This document shows, in pieces, positions 36,385-46,180 of a stretch of 64,000 nucleotides of DNA (the stretch's first letter is position 1; every line of letters begins with the position of its first letter). The notes under the pieces were generated by a model. The model ran no database searches and had not been told where the DNA came from. It saw only the letters and a program-made list of their open reading frames with translations. The position numbers were made by a program, and so were the translations under genes. The stretch is taken from positions 1,231,001-1,295,000 of the forward strand of contig NZ_CP151951.1 of the NCBI RefSeq assembly GCF_038592985.1. The letters run 5' to 3'. Source of the DNA: Paenibacillus sp. FSL R10-2782. GTDB lineage: Bacteria > Bacillota > Bacilli > Paenibacillales > Paenibacillaceae.

Positions 36385-37083
36385 ATGAGCATGGAAAATT
36401 TACCGGAGGACGGCGAGGCTGTCATGTCAGGTAAAGCGTTTTACATGCCATACGGAAATACACAAATTCAGGATAAAACGTCTTACCTGGTAACCAAGCG
36501 ATTGCTCGACATGTTGCTGTCTTTCGTTGGTTTGATCGTATTACTGCCGCTTTTTATCGTGGTGGGTGTTTTGATCAAGCTCGAAGATCCGAAGGGAAGC
36601 GTTTTTTTTAAGCAAATTCGGGTGGGCAAGAACGAGAAGCTATTCAACATGTATAAATTCCGCTCCATGGTGTCCAACGCCGAGGAGCTGAAAAAGGACT
36701 TAATGGAGCTGAATGAAGTGAGCGGCGCCATGTTCAAAATTAAAAACGACCCGCGAATTACGAAGATCGGCAGTTTTTTGCGCAAGACGAGTATTGATGA
36801 GATTCCACAGCTTTGGAATGTGTTGGTCGGGGACATGACGTTAGTAGGTCCACGTCCGCCATTGCCGAGCGAGGTTGAGCAATACTCTGATTATGACAAG
36901 CAGCGCCTGATTGTCACACCAGGATGTACCGGCTACTGGCAGGTGAGTGCACGTAACAGTGTAGGCTTCGAAGAAATGGTGCAAATGGATTTGAAGTATA
37001 TTCATGTTCGCAATACGTGGCTCGATCTGAAAATCATCATGAAAACAGGCATTAAGATGCTGTTCTCCAAGGATGCTTACTGA
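36385..37083 (+). CDS. Undecaprenyl-phosphate sugar-phosphate transferase (initiating, copy 1)
   Basis: A 232-residue monotopic phosphoglycosyl transferase (Bac_transf family). It transfers a sugar-1-phosphate to undecaprenyl phosphate and starts a repeat unit. One membrane hairpin at residues ~35-60 (LLSFVGLIVLLPLFIVVGVL) is followed by the catalytic part: FKQIRVGKNEKLFNMYKFRS, SIDEIPQLWNVLVGDM and [12 protein letters not shown]. Whether glucose or galactose phosphate is used cannot be told. GAGGGGG lies 10 bases before the ATG. A paralogue lies at 57578. Confidence 0.92.
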   Translation: MSMENLPEDGEAVMSGKAFYMPYGNTQIQDKTSYLVTKRLLDMLLSFVGLIVLLPLFIVVGVLIKLEDPKGSVFFKQIRVGKNEKLFNMYKFRSMVSNAEELKKDLMELNEVSGAMFKIKNDPRITKIGSFLRKTSIDEIPQLWNVLVGDMTLVGPRPPLPSEVEQYSDYDKQRLIVTPGCTGYWQVSARNSVGFEEMVQMDLKYIHVRNTWLDLKIIMKTGIKMLFSKDAY

Positions 37084-38018
37084 TGGATGCATTCAAGCGG
37101 TGTCCCGCAGTGTCCGTCGTTATTTGCACCTATAACCGGGCTGATCTGCTGGAAAAAACGCTAATGTCGCTGCTGGAGCTGAACGACCTTGCGCTGGCTG
37201 AGATCATTGTGGTCGATAATCGCTCCACCGACCATACGGCGGCAACGATCAAAAGATTTAATGCCGAGCACGGTCATGATATTCATCTTCGGTATCATTA
37301 TGAGCGCGAGCAAGGATTATCCGCCGCTCGTAATGCGGGTATTACGTTATCGAGGGCAGAAGTCATTGCTTTTCTGGATGATGATGCGATCCCGTGTGCT
37401 ACATGGCTGCAAACGATTATGTCGACCTTCGGAAATAATTCCGAACTGACGGCCATGGGCGGGAAGATAGATCCTTTGTTTGAAACGGAACGACCGGGCT
37501 GGCTGACCGGGCCGCTTGAGCTGCCTTACACGATTATTGACTTGGGAAAAGCCATCCGTGAATATCCGGCGGGACTGAATCCGTTCGGAGCGAATATGGC
37601 CATGCGCAAAACAGCTTTTGCTGCCGTAATGTTCCCACTTCATTTGGGAAGAAAGGGAGATATTCTCTTATCTGGTGAAGAATCGTGGGTATTCGAGCAG
37701 ATTCGTAAAAATGGTGGAACGATCATGTATCATCCTCACATGGCAGTGAAGCATTTTGTTCCGGCTGCACGCTTAACAAAGGAATGGATCATGAACCGTT
37801 ACTACTGTCAGGGTATGTCTTATGCTGTTCAGGCCGCAGGCCTGCGCGGCAACGTGATGCTGATGGCGAAGACGGCAGCCAAATGGCTATACAACACGGC
37901 GGACTCCCTGCTGGCACGTACTGAGGGCAGAAAGCTGTTGAACCGGTGCAGATTTGAAAGTATACGGGGAACCCTGGATACGCTGCGCAACCGGAAAAGC
38001 GAGTCAGCTGCGGGGTGA
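37083..38018 (+). CDS. Glycosyltransferase family 2 (EPS)
   Basis: A 311-residue GT-A enzyme. The N-terminal VSVVICTYNRADLLEKTL, the metal-site motif AFLDDDA (DxD) and the acceptor part EESWVFEQIRKNGG are clear. The start overlaps the stop of the previous gene (TGATG). It adds a sugar to the lipid-linked intermediate in the cytoplasm. The C-terminal 60 residues are basic and may touch the membrane. Donor and linkage are unknown. Confidence 0.88.
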   Translation: MDAFKRCPAVSVVICTYNRADLLEKTLMSLLELNDLALAEIIVVDNRSTDHTAATIKRFNAEHGHDIHLRYHYEREQGLSAARNAGITLSRAEVIAFLDDDAIPCATWLQTIMSTFGNNSELTAMGGKIDPLFETERPGWLTGPLELPYTIIDLGKAIREYPAGLNPFGANMAMRKTAFAAVMFPLHLGRKGDILLSGEESWVFEQIRKNGGTIMYHPHMAVKHFVPAARLTKEWIMNRYYCQGMSYAVQAAGLRGNVMLMAKTAAKWLYNTADSLLARTEGRKLLNRCRFESIRGTLDTLRNRKSESAAG

Positions 38019-38028
38019 AAGATTGATC

Positions 38029-39366
38029 ATGAGCAACTATCCTTGGACTTCAAGAATAAACACAATACAGCATGTTTTCATTTTTCTTCTAGGCGCTCTT
38101 GCTGTAGGAATTGCGGCTACTTATCAGCCGGTGGCCAGCATTGCGGCAGTATGCTTACTGCTTCTGCTGGCCGTTTCTATCCATCATCCAGAGCGCATCA
38201 GCTATGCAGTTCTGCTGAGTACGGCGGTATCGGTGGATTCCTTGTATCAGGGTGGCGTATTCGGGATCGAGATTTTGTCATTATACAAATTGGGCATTTT
38301 GGCCTTGCTGGTACCGTGCATGCTCGTTTACGGCATACGTCTTAAATTTAGCTATCCGATCTGGGCATTGGTGATCATGCTGGGGATTACATTTGGATTT
38401 TCAGCATGGCTGCCTACGCTGACGACCTCGATTGCAGTGAAGGCGTTCGTCGGACTATCGTTGCCCTTCTTTTTTTTACTGATCCAGTGGAAGAAGGAGG
38501 TGGCCGAAAAGCATATCCGGTTGATCAGCCTGCTGCCGATCATTAGTGTGGTCGTTGGACTCGTTTTACAGATCGTAGGTATGCATTCGTTTACCGATGT
38601 GGAATTTACGGGAGCGGTGAGAGTACAGGGGGCGAATATTCCGCCGCATCTGGCGATGCTTTCCTTCCTCGGGATTGCCGTCTCGTTGATTGAGGTCAAA
38701 CGCAAGCCGCAGCAAGCTGCCTTTTATTATACGGTGCTGGCGCTGAACTTTTTGATTCTGATTGCTACCGGCACACGCGGGCCGATTCTGGCACTGTTGC
38801 TCATGTTTGCTGTGTATCTGTTCGATATCGCCAGGCAGTATCTCAAGGGGAAAGTCAATTATTTGCTACCGCTGGCCGGATCGTTTTTGATTGCTCTGGG
38901 GGCGGTGGCCCTGCAATGGAACAATTTAAAAAAACGCTCCTTCGAGCGGGAGACCGATACGGGAATTGATCTGTCGGGACGCTCGGAGGCATGGGAATAT
39001 TTCTTGAACAGAGTACAGGATTATCCGTGGTCAGGCAGGGGTCTTGGCGCGGTGACGGTTGCGAACGACGGGACGTTATTCAAAGGCTTTGTCGTGCCGC
39101 ATAACGAGTATATACGCTTTTATTTTGACACGGGATATATTGGCTGCGGGTTATTGATGCTTTCATTGCTGGTCGTGTTCGTTCTCATTTACCGGTCGCT
39201 TGCCAAGTCGATCAAACCTTATTTTGCAAGCTTGATTGCGGGCTTTCTGATTTATTCATTTTCAGATAACACGTTGTCGACGGTTCAGATGATTATTCCA
39301 TTTTGCTGGTATTTGAACGTTTTATACCAGACATCTACTCAAACCGATTTTCGCAAAGAGAAGTGA
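38029..39366 (+). CDS. Wzy-like polysaccharide polymerase / O-antigen ligase family (1)
   Basis: A 445-residue protein with about ten to twelve membrane segments. ATG 38029 follows GGGGTGAAAG; the open frame extends into the previous gene without a ribosome site. The Wzy/WaaL signature part is NRVQDYPWSGRGLGAVTVAN followed by VPHNEYIRFYFDTGYIGCG, a periplasm-side loop with the HNEY motif. It polymerises repeat units on the outer face. A second Wzy-like protein is encoded at 40138, suggesting two polymers or a polymerase-ligase pair. Confidence 0.82.
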   Translation: MSNYPWTSRINTIQHVFIFLLGALAVGIAATYQPVASIAAVCLLLLLAVSIHHPERISYAVLLSTAVSVDSLYQGGVFGIEILSLYKLGILALLVPCMLVYGIRLKFSYPIWALVIMLGITFGFSAWLPTLTTSIAVKAFVGLSLPFFFLLIQWKKEVAEKHIRLISLLPIISVVVGLVLQIVGMHSFTDVEFTGAVRVQGANIPPHLAMLSFLGIAVSLIEVKRKPQQAAFYYTVLALNFLILIATGTRGPILALLLMFAVYLFDIARQYLKGKVNYLLPLAGSFLIALGAVALQWNNLKKRSFERETDTGIDLSGRSEAWEYFLNRVQDYPWSGRGLGAVTVANDGTLFKGFVVPHNEYIRFYFDTGYIGCGLLMLSLLVVFVLIYRSLAKSIKPYFASLIAGFLIYSFSDNTLSTVQMIIPFCWYLNVLYQTSTQTDFRKEK

Positions 39367-39370
39367 TACG

Positions 39371-40141
39371 ATGAGCAGAGTGAACATGTTCGATGTCAAC
39401 TTTGATAATTATGATTTTAACGATCTACTCGAATTTATAGATACTTCTATTGAGCATCAGCGTCATTCCTACATTTTGACCTGTAATGTCGATCATGTGA
39501 TCAAGCTTCGCAAGGATGATGAATTCCGCAAGGTATATTCCGATGCAGGAGCTGTGGTGGCTGATGGAATGCCAATTATATGGGCGTCCAGGTTGCTGAA
39601 AAAACCCCTCAAGCAAAAGGTATCAGGCTCCGATCTGTTCACCCGGCTGGGGGAGGCTTTTGAGGATCGAGGCTATCGCTTGTTTTTTCTGGGGGCGGCG
39701 GATGGTATTCCCGAGAAGGCGATGCTCAATCTTCAGGAGTCGTACCCGAACATGAATGTAGTGGGCTGTTACTCTCCTTCCTATGGCTTTGAGAAAAATG
39801 AGGAAGAGAACAGACACATTGTCCAATTGCTGCAAGAGGCCCGCCCGGACATCGTTTTTGTCGGCGTAGGCGCACCTAAACAGGAAAAATGGATTTACAG
39901 ATATTACGAGACATATCGCGCTCCGATTTCGATAGGGGTGGGAGCTACGTTTGATTTTCTGTCGGGAAATGTGAAGCGTGCACCGGAGCTGATGCAGAGG
40001 ACGGGATTTGAATGGTTTTGGCGGTTGTCTCAAGAGCCTAAACGTTTGTGGAAAAGATACTTGATTGAGGATTCCCAGTTTCTCGTACTGCTGTTTAAGG
40101 AAATGTTCAAGCGGAACCGGGTGAAGGGAGGTCAGGGGTGA
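39371..40141 (+). CDS. WecG/TagA/CpsF family glycosyltransferase (GT26)
   Basis: A 256-residue GT26 enzyme. Hallmarks are YILTCNVDHVIKLRKDDEF, VADGMPIIWASRLL, FFLGAADGIPEKA and VGVGAPKQEKW, and the closing basic stretch EWFWRLSQEPKRLWKRYL. These enzymes add ManNAc, GlcA or related sugars to a lipid-linked sugar. Since UDP-GlcA is made by ugd in this operon, GlcA is a possible donor (inference). It overlaps the next gene by 4 bases. Confidence 0.9.
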   Translation: MSRVNMFDVNFDNYDFNDLLEFIDTSIEHQRHSYILTCNVDHVIKLRKDDEFRKVYSDAGAVVADGMPIIWASRLLKKPLKQKVSGSDLFTRLGEAFEDRGYRLFFLGAADGIPEKAMLNLQESYPNMNVVGCYSPSYGFEKNEEENRHIVQLLQEARPDIVFVGVGAPKQEKWIYRYYETYRAPISIGVGATFDFLSGNVKRAPELMQRTGFEWFWRLSQEPKRLWKRYLIEDSQFLVLLFKEMFKRNRVKGGQG

Positions 40142-41589
40142 GAAATATGACTCGGCTGGCAGATCAGCAGGTTTCCGTTTGGTTAGGAAATCGGCGTGGA
40201 ATTGGCATGATCGGCATGGGAGTGCTGGCTTGTATGCTGCCACTCGCCATCGGATTTGTCAGCGCCAAGATGAATCCCACCATGAGCCAGCAGGGAGCCA
40301 TATTGCTGGCACTCGTTTTTCCGGCCTTTTTGCTGGCGATTATCCAGTCGCGGATGCTGATTCCGTACACACTGATGGTGTGGGCAGTAGGTCCGGAAAT
40401 CCGGCGCATTGCAGACTGGCTGGAGGGAACGTATCACTCGGTGTCCTTGTTGAGCTTGGCACCGTTGCTGGTCAGCAGCATGTTGATTATTCCTGTGCTG
40501 CGTGGCATTCATCAGGCGGAAAAGCCATTGACCCGAATTGCTGTGTTTTTTGGGATTGAACTAGCCTACGGAAGTGTGGTCGGGTTGTTCAAAAATGGAA
40601 TCGTTTTTGCCTATGATTTAGCCAACTATGTGATTCCTTTGCTACTGCTGCCTTATCTTGCGATTAAGCCCATGAAAGCGAAGGAGCTGGACCGTCTGCT
40701 GTATTCCTATGCTAATATTGCCGTTCTCGTGGCGATTTACGGCATTATTCAGTATTTGACGGTGCCACCTTGGGATGCGTTTTGGATGAATAACGTAGAG
40801 ATGAATTCCATTGGTATACCAGAGCCACTCCAAATCAGAGTTTTCTCTTCGATGAACTCGCCTGGTCCCTGCGCTATTTTCCTGGCAATGGCGCTTGTAC
40901 CCATGCTGATGGAAAAACGGTGGCGCGGCACCTTGGGATGGATCGGAGTCCTGCTGACGGTCGTTTGTCTTTTGATCACGCTGGTACGTTCAGCCTGGCT
41001 GATTGCATTCGTTATGCTGCTGGCGTATATCCTCACTTCATCCTCCAAGGGAAAGTGGAAAACCTTGTTTCAACTTGCTGTTGTTGGCCTCCTTCTCTAC
41101 ATCATTGTTCCGAAGCTGCCGGGAGCAGAAGGTCTTGTGGCACGCATGCAGACGTTGACGGATATTCAACAGGATCATTCGTACAATGAACGCTTGGATC
41201 TGTTGCATACGATGCTTCCGGCCATTGTCGGTAATCCGGTAGGGCAGGGGATCGGGAGTGTCGGAATTGGAACCAAGCTAGATAACGGCGGCGATCTCGG
41301 TGAACTTGGGATTATGGATAATGGCTATATTGCCATTTTTCTCACCTTCGGTATTTTCGGAGCATTCTTTTTCTTCGGTGGTCTGTTCGTTATCGTCAAG
41401 CGCCTCCTTGTCCGCATTGCCGAGCGAGATTCCAGCCAGCCTTATATCAGACTGGCGTTGGCTACGTGGGCCGGAGCTGTAGCCAGTCTCATATCGGATA
41501 ACGGTTTTCCCGGTATGCGCGGCTATCTGATCTGGATGATGATCGGAATAGGACTGTGGGCGAAAGATGTTATCGCGGAAAGAAGGTAG
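40138..41589 (+). CDS. Wzy-like polysaccharide polymerase / O-antigen ligase family (2)
   Basis: A 483-residue membrane protein with about ten or more segments. GTG 40138 has GGGAGG 6 bases upstream; ATG 40147 is the alternative. The outer loop contains QDHSYNERLDLLHTMLPAIV then GNPVGQGIGSVGIGTKL and a LGIMDNGYIAIFLTFG motif like O-antigen polymerases. It is not closely similar to the first Wzy-like protein. A few bases separate it from the flippase gene. Confidence 0.8.
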   Translation: MRNMTRLADQQVSVWLGNRRGIGMIGMGVLACMLPLAIGFVSAKMNPTMSQQGAILLALVFPAFLLAIIQSRMLIPYTLMVWAVGPEIRRIADWLEGTYHSVSLLSLAPLLVSSMLIIPVLRGIHQAEKPLTRIAVFFGIELAYGSVVGLFKNGIVFAYDLANYVIPLLLLPYLAIKPMKAKELDRLLYSYANIAVLVAIYGIIQYLTVPPWDAFWMNNVEMNSIGIPEPLQIRVFSSMNSPGPCAIFLAMALVPMLMEKRWRGTLGWIGVLLTVVCLLITLVRSAWLIAFVMLLAYILTSSSKGKWKTLFQLAVVGLLLYIIVPKLPGAEGLVARMQTLTDIQQDHSYNERLDLLHTMLPAIVGNPVGQGIGSVGIGTKLDNGGDLGELGIMDNGYIAIFLTFGIFGAFFFFGGLFVIVKRLLVRIAERDSSQPYIRLALATWAGAVASLISDNGFPGMRGYLIWMMIGIGLWAKDVIAERR

Positions 41590-41594
41590 AGGCT

Positions 41595-42974
41595 GTGCAA
41601 AACTTACAAACAATATCCGCACCTGTCCGAACACTATGGTCCACGGTCGTTCGCTTTGCCAAAAGCAAGGATAGCAGCTCGGCAGCAGTTAAAACGATGA
41701 TATTCAGCATGCTGATTCTCGTCGTAAACATGCTGACTGGCGTGCTGACGGCCCGATTCCTGGGTCCTACCGGACGCGGGGAACAGACCGCGATGGTGAA
41801 CTGGTCCCAATTTCTCGCCTTCTGCATGAGCTTCGGTGTCCCGTCTGCGTTGATTTACAATGCGAAAAGGAACCCAGAGGAAACAGGCAAGCTGTACGGC
41901 CTCGCCTTGCTACTGGCGACGATGTTCGGGGGCTTGGCGACACTTATCGGCGTGTTCCTGATTCCATATTGGCTGCGCTCCTTTTCTTCATCGGTCATCC
42001 TGTTCGCCCAATGCTCCATGATGATGTGTCCGCTTATCGCGATCTCACAGATTAATAATGCATTGCTTCAGGTCCGGTCGGAATACAAGCAGTACAATTT
42101 GTTTCGGTATCTGGTACCGCTGAGTACGCTGCTGGGTCTGACGATCCTAATCCTGACGGGTCAAATGAATCCGTATACCTCAGCCTTGGCCTATTTGCTG
42201 CCAGGTTTGCCGATTTATATCGGTGTCACGATTCGAATGGTTCGGCTGTACAAACCGAAGGTGAAGAACAGCTGGACGCAATTCAAAAATCTCTTTACCT
42301 ACGGCATGGGCTCATACGGCAATGATCTCATGGGGCAGGTTTCTTATTATATCGACCAGATCCTGATTGCAGGTCTGCTCAGACCGGCTGATCTCGGCTT
42401 ATATGCGGTAGCGGTCAGCCTGGCCCGGATGGTGAATGTATTTTCAACCTCGATTATCGTCGTGCTCTTTCCCAAAGCCTCCGGGTTAAACAAGGAGGAT
42501 GCGGTTGCAATAACATTCCGGGCATTTCGGGTGACTTCAACAGCAACGATTCTGGCTGCCATGATGCTGATGCTGATTGCTCCGTTCGTATTTACATTGC
42601 TATATGGTCAGGAGTTTAAACAAGCGCTTACGGTATTCCGGTTACTGGTGCTTGAGGTTGCTATCAGCGGAGGAACCATGGTGCTGGCACAGCAATTCAT
42701 GGCGCTGGGTAAGCCCAAGCTGGTTACCATCCTACAGGGTGTCGGATTGGCGCTCGTCATACCATTGCTGTCTATACTCGTTCCGAGATACGGCTTGACG
42801 GGTGCAGGGATAGCAATGCTGTCTTCGGGGATTCTACGGTTCGGTTTCATTTTATGTAATGTTAAATTCGTTCTGAAAATGAAAATTCCGAGACTGCTTA
42901 TTTCCAAACAAGATATTCAATGGCTCCGATCAACGATGTCACACTACATCCGGAAAAAGCCAGTTAACGGTTAG
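41595..42974 (+). CDS. Wzx-type polysaccharide flippase (1)
   Basis: A 459-residue MATE/Wzx-like transporter with about twelve membrane segments. GTG 41595 is chosen, with AGAAGG 8 bases upstream and 5 bases after the previous stop. Typical blocks are NMLTGVLTARFLGPTGRGEQ, YYIDQILIAGLLRPADLGLY and LTGAGIAMLSSGILRFG. It turns undecaprenyl-linked repeat units across the membrane. A second flippase gene occurs at 60377 in the other EPS operon. Confidence 0.88.
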   Translation: MQNLQTISAPVRTLWSTVVRFAKSKDSSSAAVKTMIFSMLILVVNMLTGVLTARFLGPTGRGEQTAMVNWSQFLAFCMSFGVPSALIYNAKRNPEETGKLYGLALLLATMFGGLATLIGVFLIPYWLRSFSSSVILFAQCSMMMCPLIAISQINNALLQVRSEYKQYNLFRYLVPLSTLLGLTILILTGQMNPYTSALAYLLPGLPIYIGVTIRMVRLYKPKVKNSWTQFKNLFTYGMGSYGNDLMGQVSYYIDQILIAGLLRPADLGLYAVAVSLARMVNVFSTSIIVVLFPKASGLNKEDAVAITFRAFRVTSTATILAAMMLMLIAPFVFTLLYGQEFKQALTVFRLLVLEVAISGGTMVLAQQFMALGKPKLVTILQGVGLALVIPLLSILVPRYGLTGAGIAMLSSGILRFGFILCNVKFVLKMKIPRLLISKQDIQWLRSTMSHYIRKKPVNG

Positions 42975-42996
42975 ATAAAGAAGGAGGCACCCCCTA

Positions 42997-43836
42997 ATGA
43001 ACCACATGTCTAGCGTTCCCGCGGACAACCGGATATCCGTAGTTATTATCGCTCAGGATGATGGTACTCGAATCACAGCCGCCATTAAATCCTGCCAGCC
43101 CTTTGCGGACGATATCGTCGTCATTGACGGAGGGAGCAAGGACAATACGATTCAGGTAGCTGAATCATTGGGCTGTCGGGTGTTTTCCAACCCATGGCCC
43201 GGTTATGCGAAGCAGCGCATGTTTGGTGTTGAAAAAGCCGAGTTTGATTGGATTTTCCTGATTGATACAGACGAGGTGGTAGATGCGGAGCTTCTTGGAA
43301 ATTTGTTGAAGGTCAAGGAAACGCTCCATGATCCTGCCAAAGCATACTCTGTGTTTCGAATTGGTGATTTTTTGGGCAAATGGATGAACAAAGGCGAGCA
43401 TTTGGTTCGTCTGTACAATCGGCGTATTTACGGCATTACGAATAGTCTTGTTCATGAAATGCCGGATGTAGCCTCTTCCCAGATCATTAAACTGGAGGGT
43501 GTGTTATGGCACTACGGCTTCCGCAGTATCAGTGATCATATGACCCGTTTTAACAAGTATACGGACCTCGAAGCAGAGACGGCCTTTAACAAAGGCAGAT
43601 CCTTTCGGATTTCCAGGCTGTTGTTGCGACCTCCAGCCCGCTTTGTGCAGAAGTATTTTGTCCAAGGCTTATACCGCAAGGGATTGGCAGGTTTTGCTGT
43701 AGCGGTCTTTTGGGTGATGTACGAGTTTCTGGTCTGCTTCAAGCATTATGAGCTGACGAAGCGGCGGAAAAAAATAGAGATTGTGGAAGACGGACAGACC
43801 GAGCAGAAAGGAGAAACCAGCTATGTCGTACAATAA
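42997..43836 (+). CDS. Glycosyltransferase family 2, WaaE-like
   Basis: A 279-residue enzyme of the family containing LPS inner-core WaaE/KdtX and lipopolysaccharide-like beta-1,4-glucosyltransferases. Motifs are DDIVVIDGGSKDNTI, WIFLIDTDEVVDAEL (DxD) and MPDVASSQIIKLEGVLWHYG. A hydrophobic C-terminal segment (LAGFAVAVFWVMYEFLVCF) may bind the membrane. AAGGAGG precedes the ATG. It likely adds glucose or a related sugar to a branch; this is inference. Confidence 0.83.
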   Translation: MNHMSSVPADNRISVVIIAQDDGTRITAAIKSCQPFADDIVVIDGGSKDNTIQVAESLGCRVFSNPWPGYAKQRMFGVEKAEFDWIFLIDTDEVVDAELLGNLLKVKETLHDPAKAYSVFRIGDFLGKWMNKGEHLVRLYNRRIYGITNSLVHEMPDVASSQIIKLEGVLWHYGFRSISDHMTRFNKYTDLEAETAFNKGRSFRISRLLLRPPARFVQKYFVQGLYRKGLAGFAVAVFWVMYEFLVCFKHYELTKRRKKIEIVEDGQTEQKGETSYVVQ

Positions 43837-45010
43837 CGGTTTTCGCATTGCAGCAACAGGGCTTAGCTGGCCGTCCCTGCAGCCCGGCGGATTAAACACG
43901 TACTTCAAATCCATCTGTGAGCAACTGGCAGAGCAAAATACGCTGGATGCTTTAATCTGTAGCGATGAGAAGCCGCAAGTACCTGAAAATATCCGAATTC
44001 ATTCGATTGGCAGCAAGCAGCAATCCATCTGGAAGCGTCGAGAGCTGATGCAAAAATATGCAGCAACGCTGTTCGACAAGCAGCCGATAGATGTGCTGTA
44101 CTCCCATTTTGCCCCCTATGGTGTCGGACCGGCGCTGGAGGCGAAAAAACGGGGAATTCCGGTAGTCACCACCTTCCACGGCCCATGGACGGAGGAAATG
44201 AAAATTGAAGGGCAAGGCCTCAAGCATCTGCTGAAAACAACGTTGGCCAAATCCATTGAAATGAAGGCATATGGCCTGGCGGACAAATTTGTAGTGCTGA
44301 GTGAAACCTTTCGGGATATTCTGCATGAGCATTATAAGGTTCCACTCAGCAAAATCCATATCATTCCCGGTGCAGCCAATATAGAGAGGTTCCATCCGGC
44401 AGAGGATCGGGGGACGGTGCGGGAACGGCTGAATTTGCCACAGAATGCGACGATTGTGCTGACCGTCCGTCGTCTTGTTAACCGAATGGGACTGCTGCAA
44501 CTGCTGGAAGCATGGCGGCGGGTAATTGAGCGTCATCCTGATCATCTACTGCTGATTGGAGGGAAGGGACCTCTGATGGAGGAACTGGCTTCCAAGGTGG
44601 CAGAATACAATCTTCATAATCATGTAAGATTGCTTGGATATGTATCGGATGAGGAACTTCCCCTGTATCATCAGGCATCGAATATGTTCGTTGTGCCGAC
44701 ACAGGCACTGGAGGGCTTCGGCCTGATTACGGTGGAAGCGATGGCCTCGGGGGTTCCGGTGATGGCGACTCCTGTAGGCGGCAACAGGGAAATTTTAAGT
44801 GGATTCCGTCCGGAGCTGTTGTTCCGGGGAACGGACAGCGAAGCCATTGCGGAAGGACTGCTGCGTGTGCTGGATAACCGCGAAGCCCTTCCCAACGCAC
44901 GGGAATGCAGGGACCATGTCCTGAGCAAATATACGTGGGGACATGTGGTGGAGCAGGTGGAAGATGTGTTCCGGCAGGTCCTTGACAGAAAGGCGGCTGC
45001 AAAATGCTGA
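43823..45010 (+). CDS. Glycosyltransferase family 4 (EPS, first of three)
   Basis: A 395-residue GT-B enzyme. ATG 43823 has AAAGGAG 9 bases upstream, overlapping the previous gene by 14 bases. The N-domain starts FRIAATGLSWPSLQPGG, the hinge has VLTVRRLVNRMG, and the donor site is EGFGLITVEAMASGVPVMAT with the EX7E glutamates. It transfers a hexose from a nucleotide donor with retention. It is one of three consecutive GT4 genes, so it extends the backbone or side chain. Confidence 0.9.
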   Translation: MSYNNGFRIAATGLSWPSLQPGGLNTYFKSICEQLAEQNTLDALICSDEKPQVPENIRIHSIGSKQQSIWKRRELMQKYAATLFDKQPIDVLYSHFAPYGVGPALEAKKRGIPVVTTFHGPWTEEMKIEGQGLKHLLKTTLAKSIEMKAYGLADKFVVLSETFRDILHEHYKVPLSKIHIIPGAANIERFHPAEDRGTVRERLNLPQNATIVLTVRRLVNRMGLLQLLEAWRRVIERHPDHLLLIGGKGPLMEELASKVAEYNLHNHVRLLGYVSDEELPLYHQASNMFVVPTQALEGFGLITVEAMASGVPVMATPVGGNREILSGFRPELLFRGTDSEAIAEGLLRVLDNREALPNARECRDHVLSKYTWGHVVEQVEDVFRQVLDRKAAAKC

Positions 45011-46152
45011 GAATAGCTTATATTGACCACACGGCAAGATGGAGCGGCGGCGAAGTCGCGTTGTATAACATACTGACGAACATCGGGGAACATATCGATC
45101 CGCTGGTGATTTTGGCGGAGGAAGGCGATTTGGCAGATCGTCTTCGGCAGCGCAACATTGATGTACGTATCGTTCCGCTGGATGATTCCATTCGCAATCG
45201 GGGACGGAATGCCGTCAATCTGGGTGCGCCTGCGGCAGCCTACCGACTGTTGGCTTATGGGAAAAAGCTTGCGCCTTTGCTGCGCGAGGAAAAGGTCGTG
45301 TGTGTTCACACGAACTCACTCAAGTCGGCGTTCTACGGCGCGGTAGCCGCGAAGTCAGCGAAGGTGCCGTTGATCTGGCATATCCGTGACCATATCGGCC
45401 CACCGTACCTGAAGCCGATTGTGGCCAAAGGCATTCGGCTGATGTCCCGCTTTTTGCCTAACGGCGTCATTGCCAATTCCAAGTCCACGCTGAGTGCGCT
45501 GGAGCTGCCCCCGGACAAAAAGACGCTCGTCGTCTACTCGGCATTTGCCAAAGCGATTACGGCCCGTGATGCGACTGCAAATTCACGTGACGATGACTCG
45601 TTTAACGTCGTATTGGTCGGCAGACTGGCAGAGTGGAAGGGACAGCACATTTTACTGGAAGCTGCTCGCTCTTTTTTACCAGATAAGCGTGTGAAATTTT
45701 GGCTGGCTGGGGATGCGCTGTTCGGCGAAGAGGAATACAAACGCCGTCTGGAATCCACGATGCGCGAATACGGATTAGACAACGTTAACTTACTTGGACA
45801 CGTCGATGACATTCAGGGCTTGATGCAGCGCTGTGATCTGCTCATTCACACCTCCATTACACCGGAGCCGTTCGGGCAGGTCATTATTGAGGGCATGGCT
45901 GCAGGTCTGCCAGTGATTGCTTCGAATGAGGGTGGACCCAAGGAAACCGTTGTACCGAACGAAACCGGGCTGCTTATTGAACCGGGTGATCCGGCCAAGC
46001 TGGAAGAAGCCATCCGCTGGATGCTGGAGCATCCGCAGGAACGTCAGCACATGGGCGATAAAGGGATGGAACGGGTCAGGAAACATTTTGTTATCGAGAA
46101 CACCGTTAAGGATATAGTTCATTACTATAAGGGTTTGTTGGCAGGAGTCTGA
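45004..46152 (+). CDS. Glycosyltransferase family 4 (EPS, second of three)
   Basis: A 382-residue GT4 enzyme overlapping its upstream neighbour by 7 bases. The start LRIAYIDHTARWSGGEVALY gives the nucleotide-independent N-domain; VVLVGRLAEWKGQHILLEA and EPFGQVIIEGMAAGLPVIAS mark the donor domain. It has no membrane segment or signal. Donor sugar not assignable from sequence. Confidence 0.9.
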   Translation: MLRIAYIDHTARWSGGEVALYNILTNIGEHIDPLVILAEEGDLADRLRQRNIDVRIVPLDDSIRNRGRNAVNLGAPAAAYRLLAYGKKLAPLLREEKVVCVHTNSLKSAFYGAVAAKSAKVPLIWHIRDHIGPPYLKPIVAKGIRLMSRFLPNGVIANSKSTLSALELPPDKKTLVVYSAFAKAITARDATANSRDDDSFNVVLVGRLAEWKGQHILLEAARSFLPDKRVKFWLAGDALFGEEEYKRRLESTMREYGLDNVNLLGHVDDIQGLMQRCDLLIHTSITPEPFGQVIIEGMAAGLPVIASNEGGPKETVVPNETGLLIEPGDPAKLEEAIRWMLEHPQERQHMGDKGMERVRKHFVIENTVKDIVHYYKGLLAGV

Positions 46153-46180
46153 CCGACATTCGCGTTAAAGGATGATTCAG

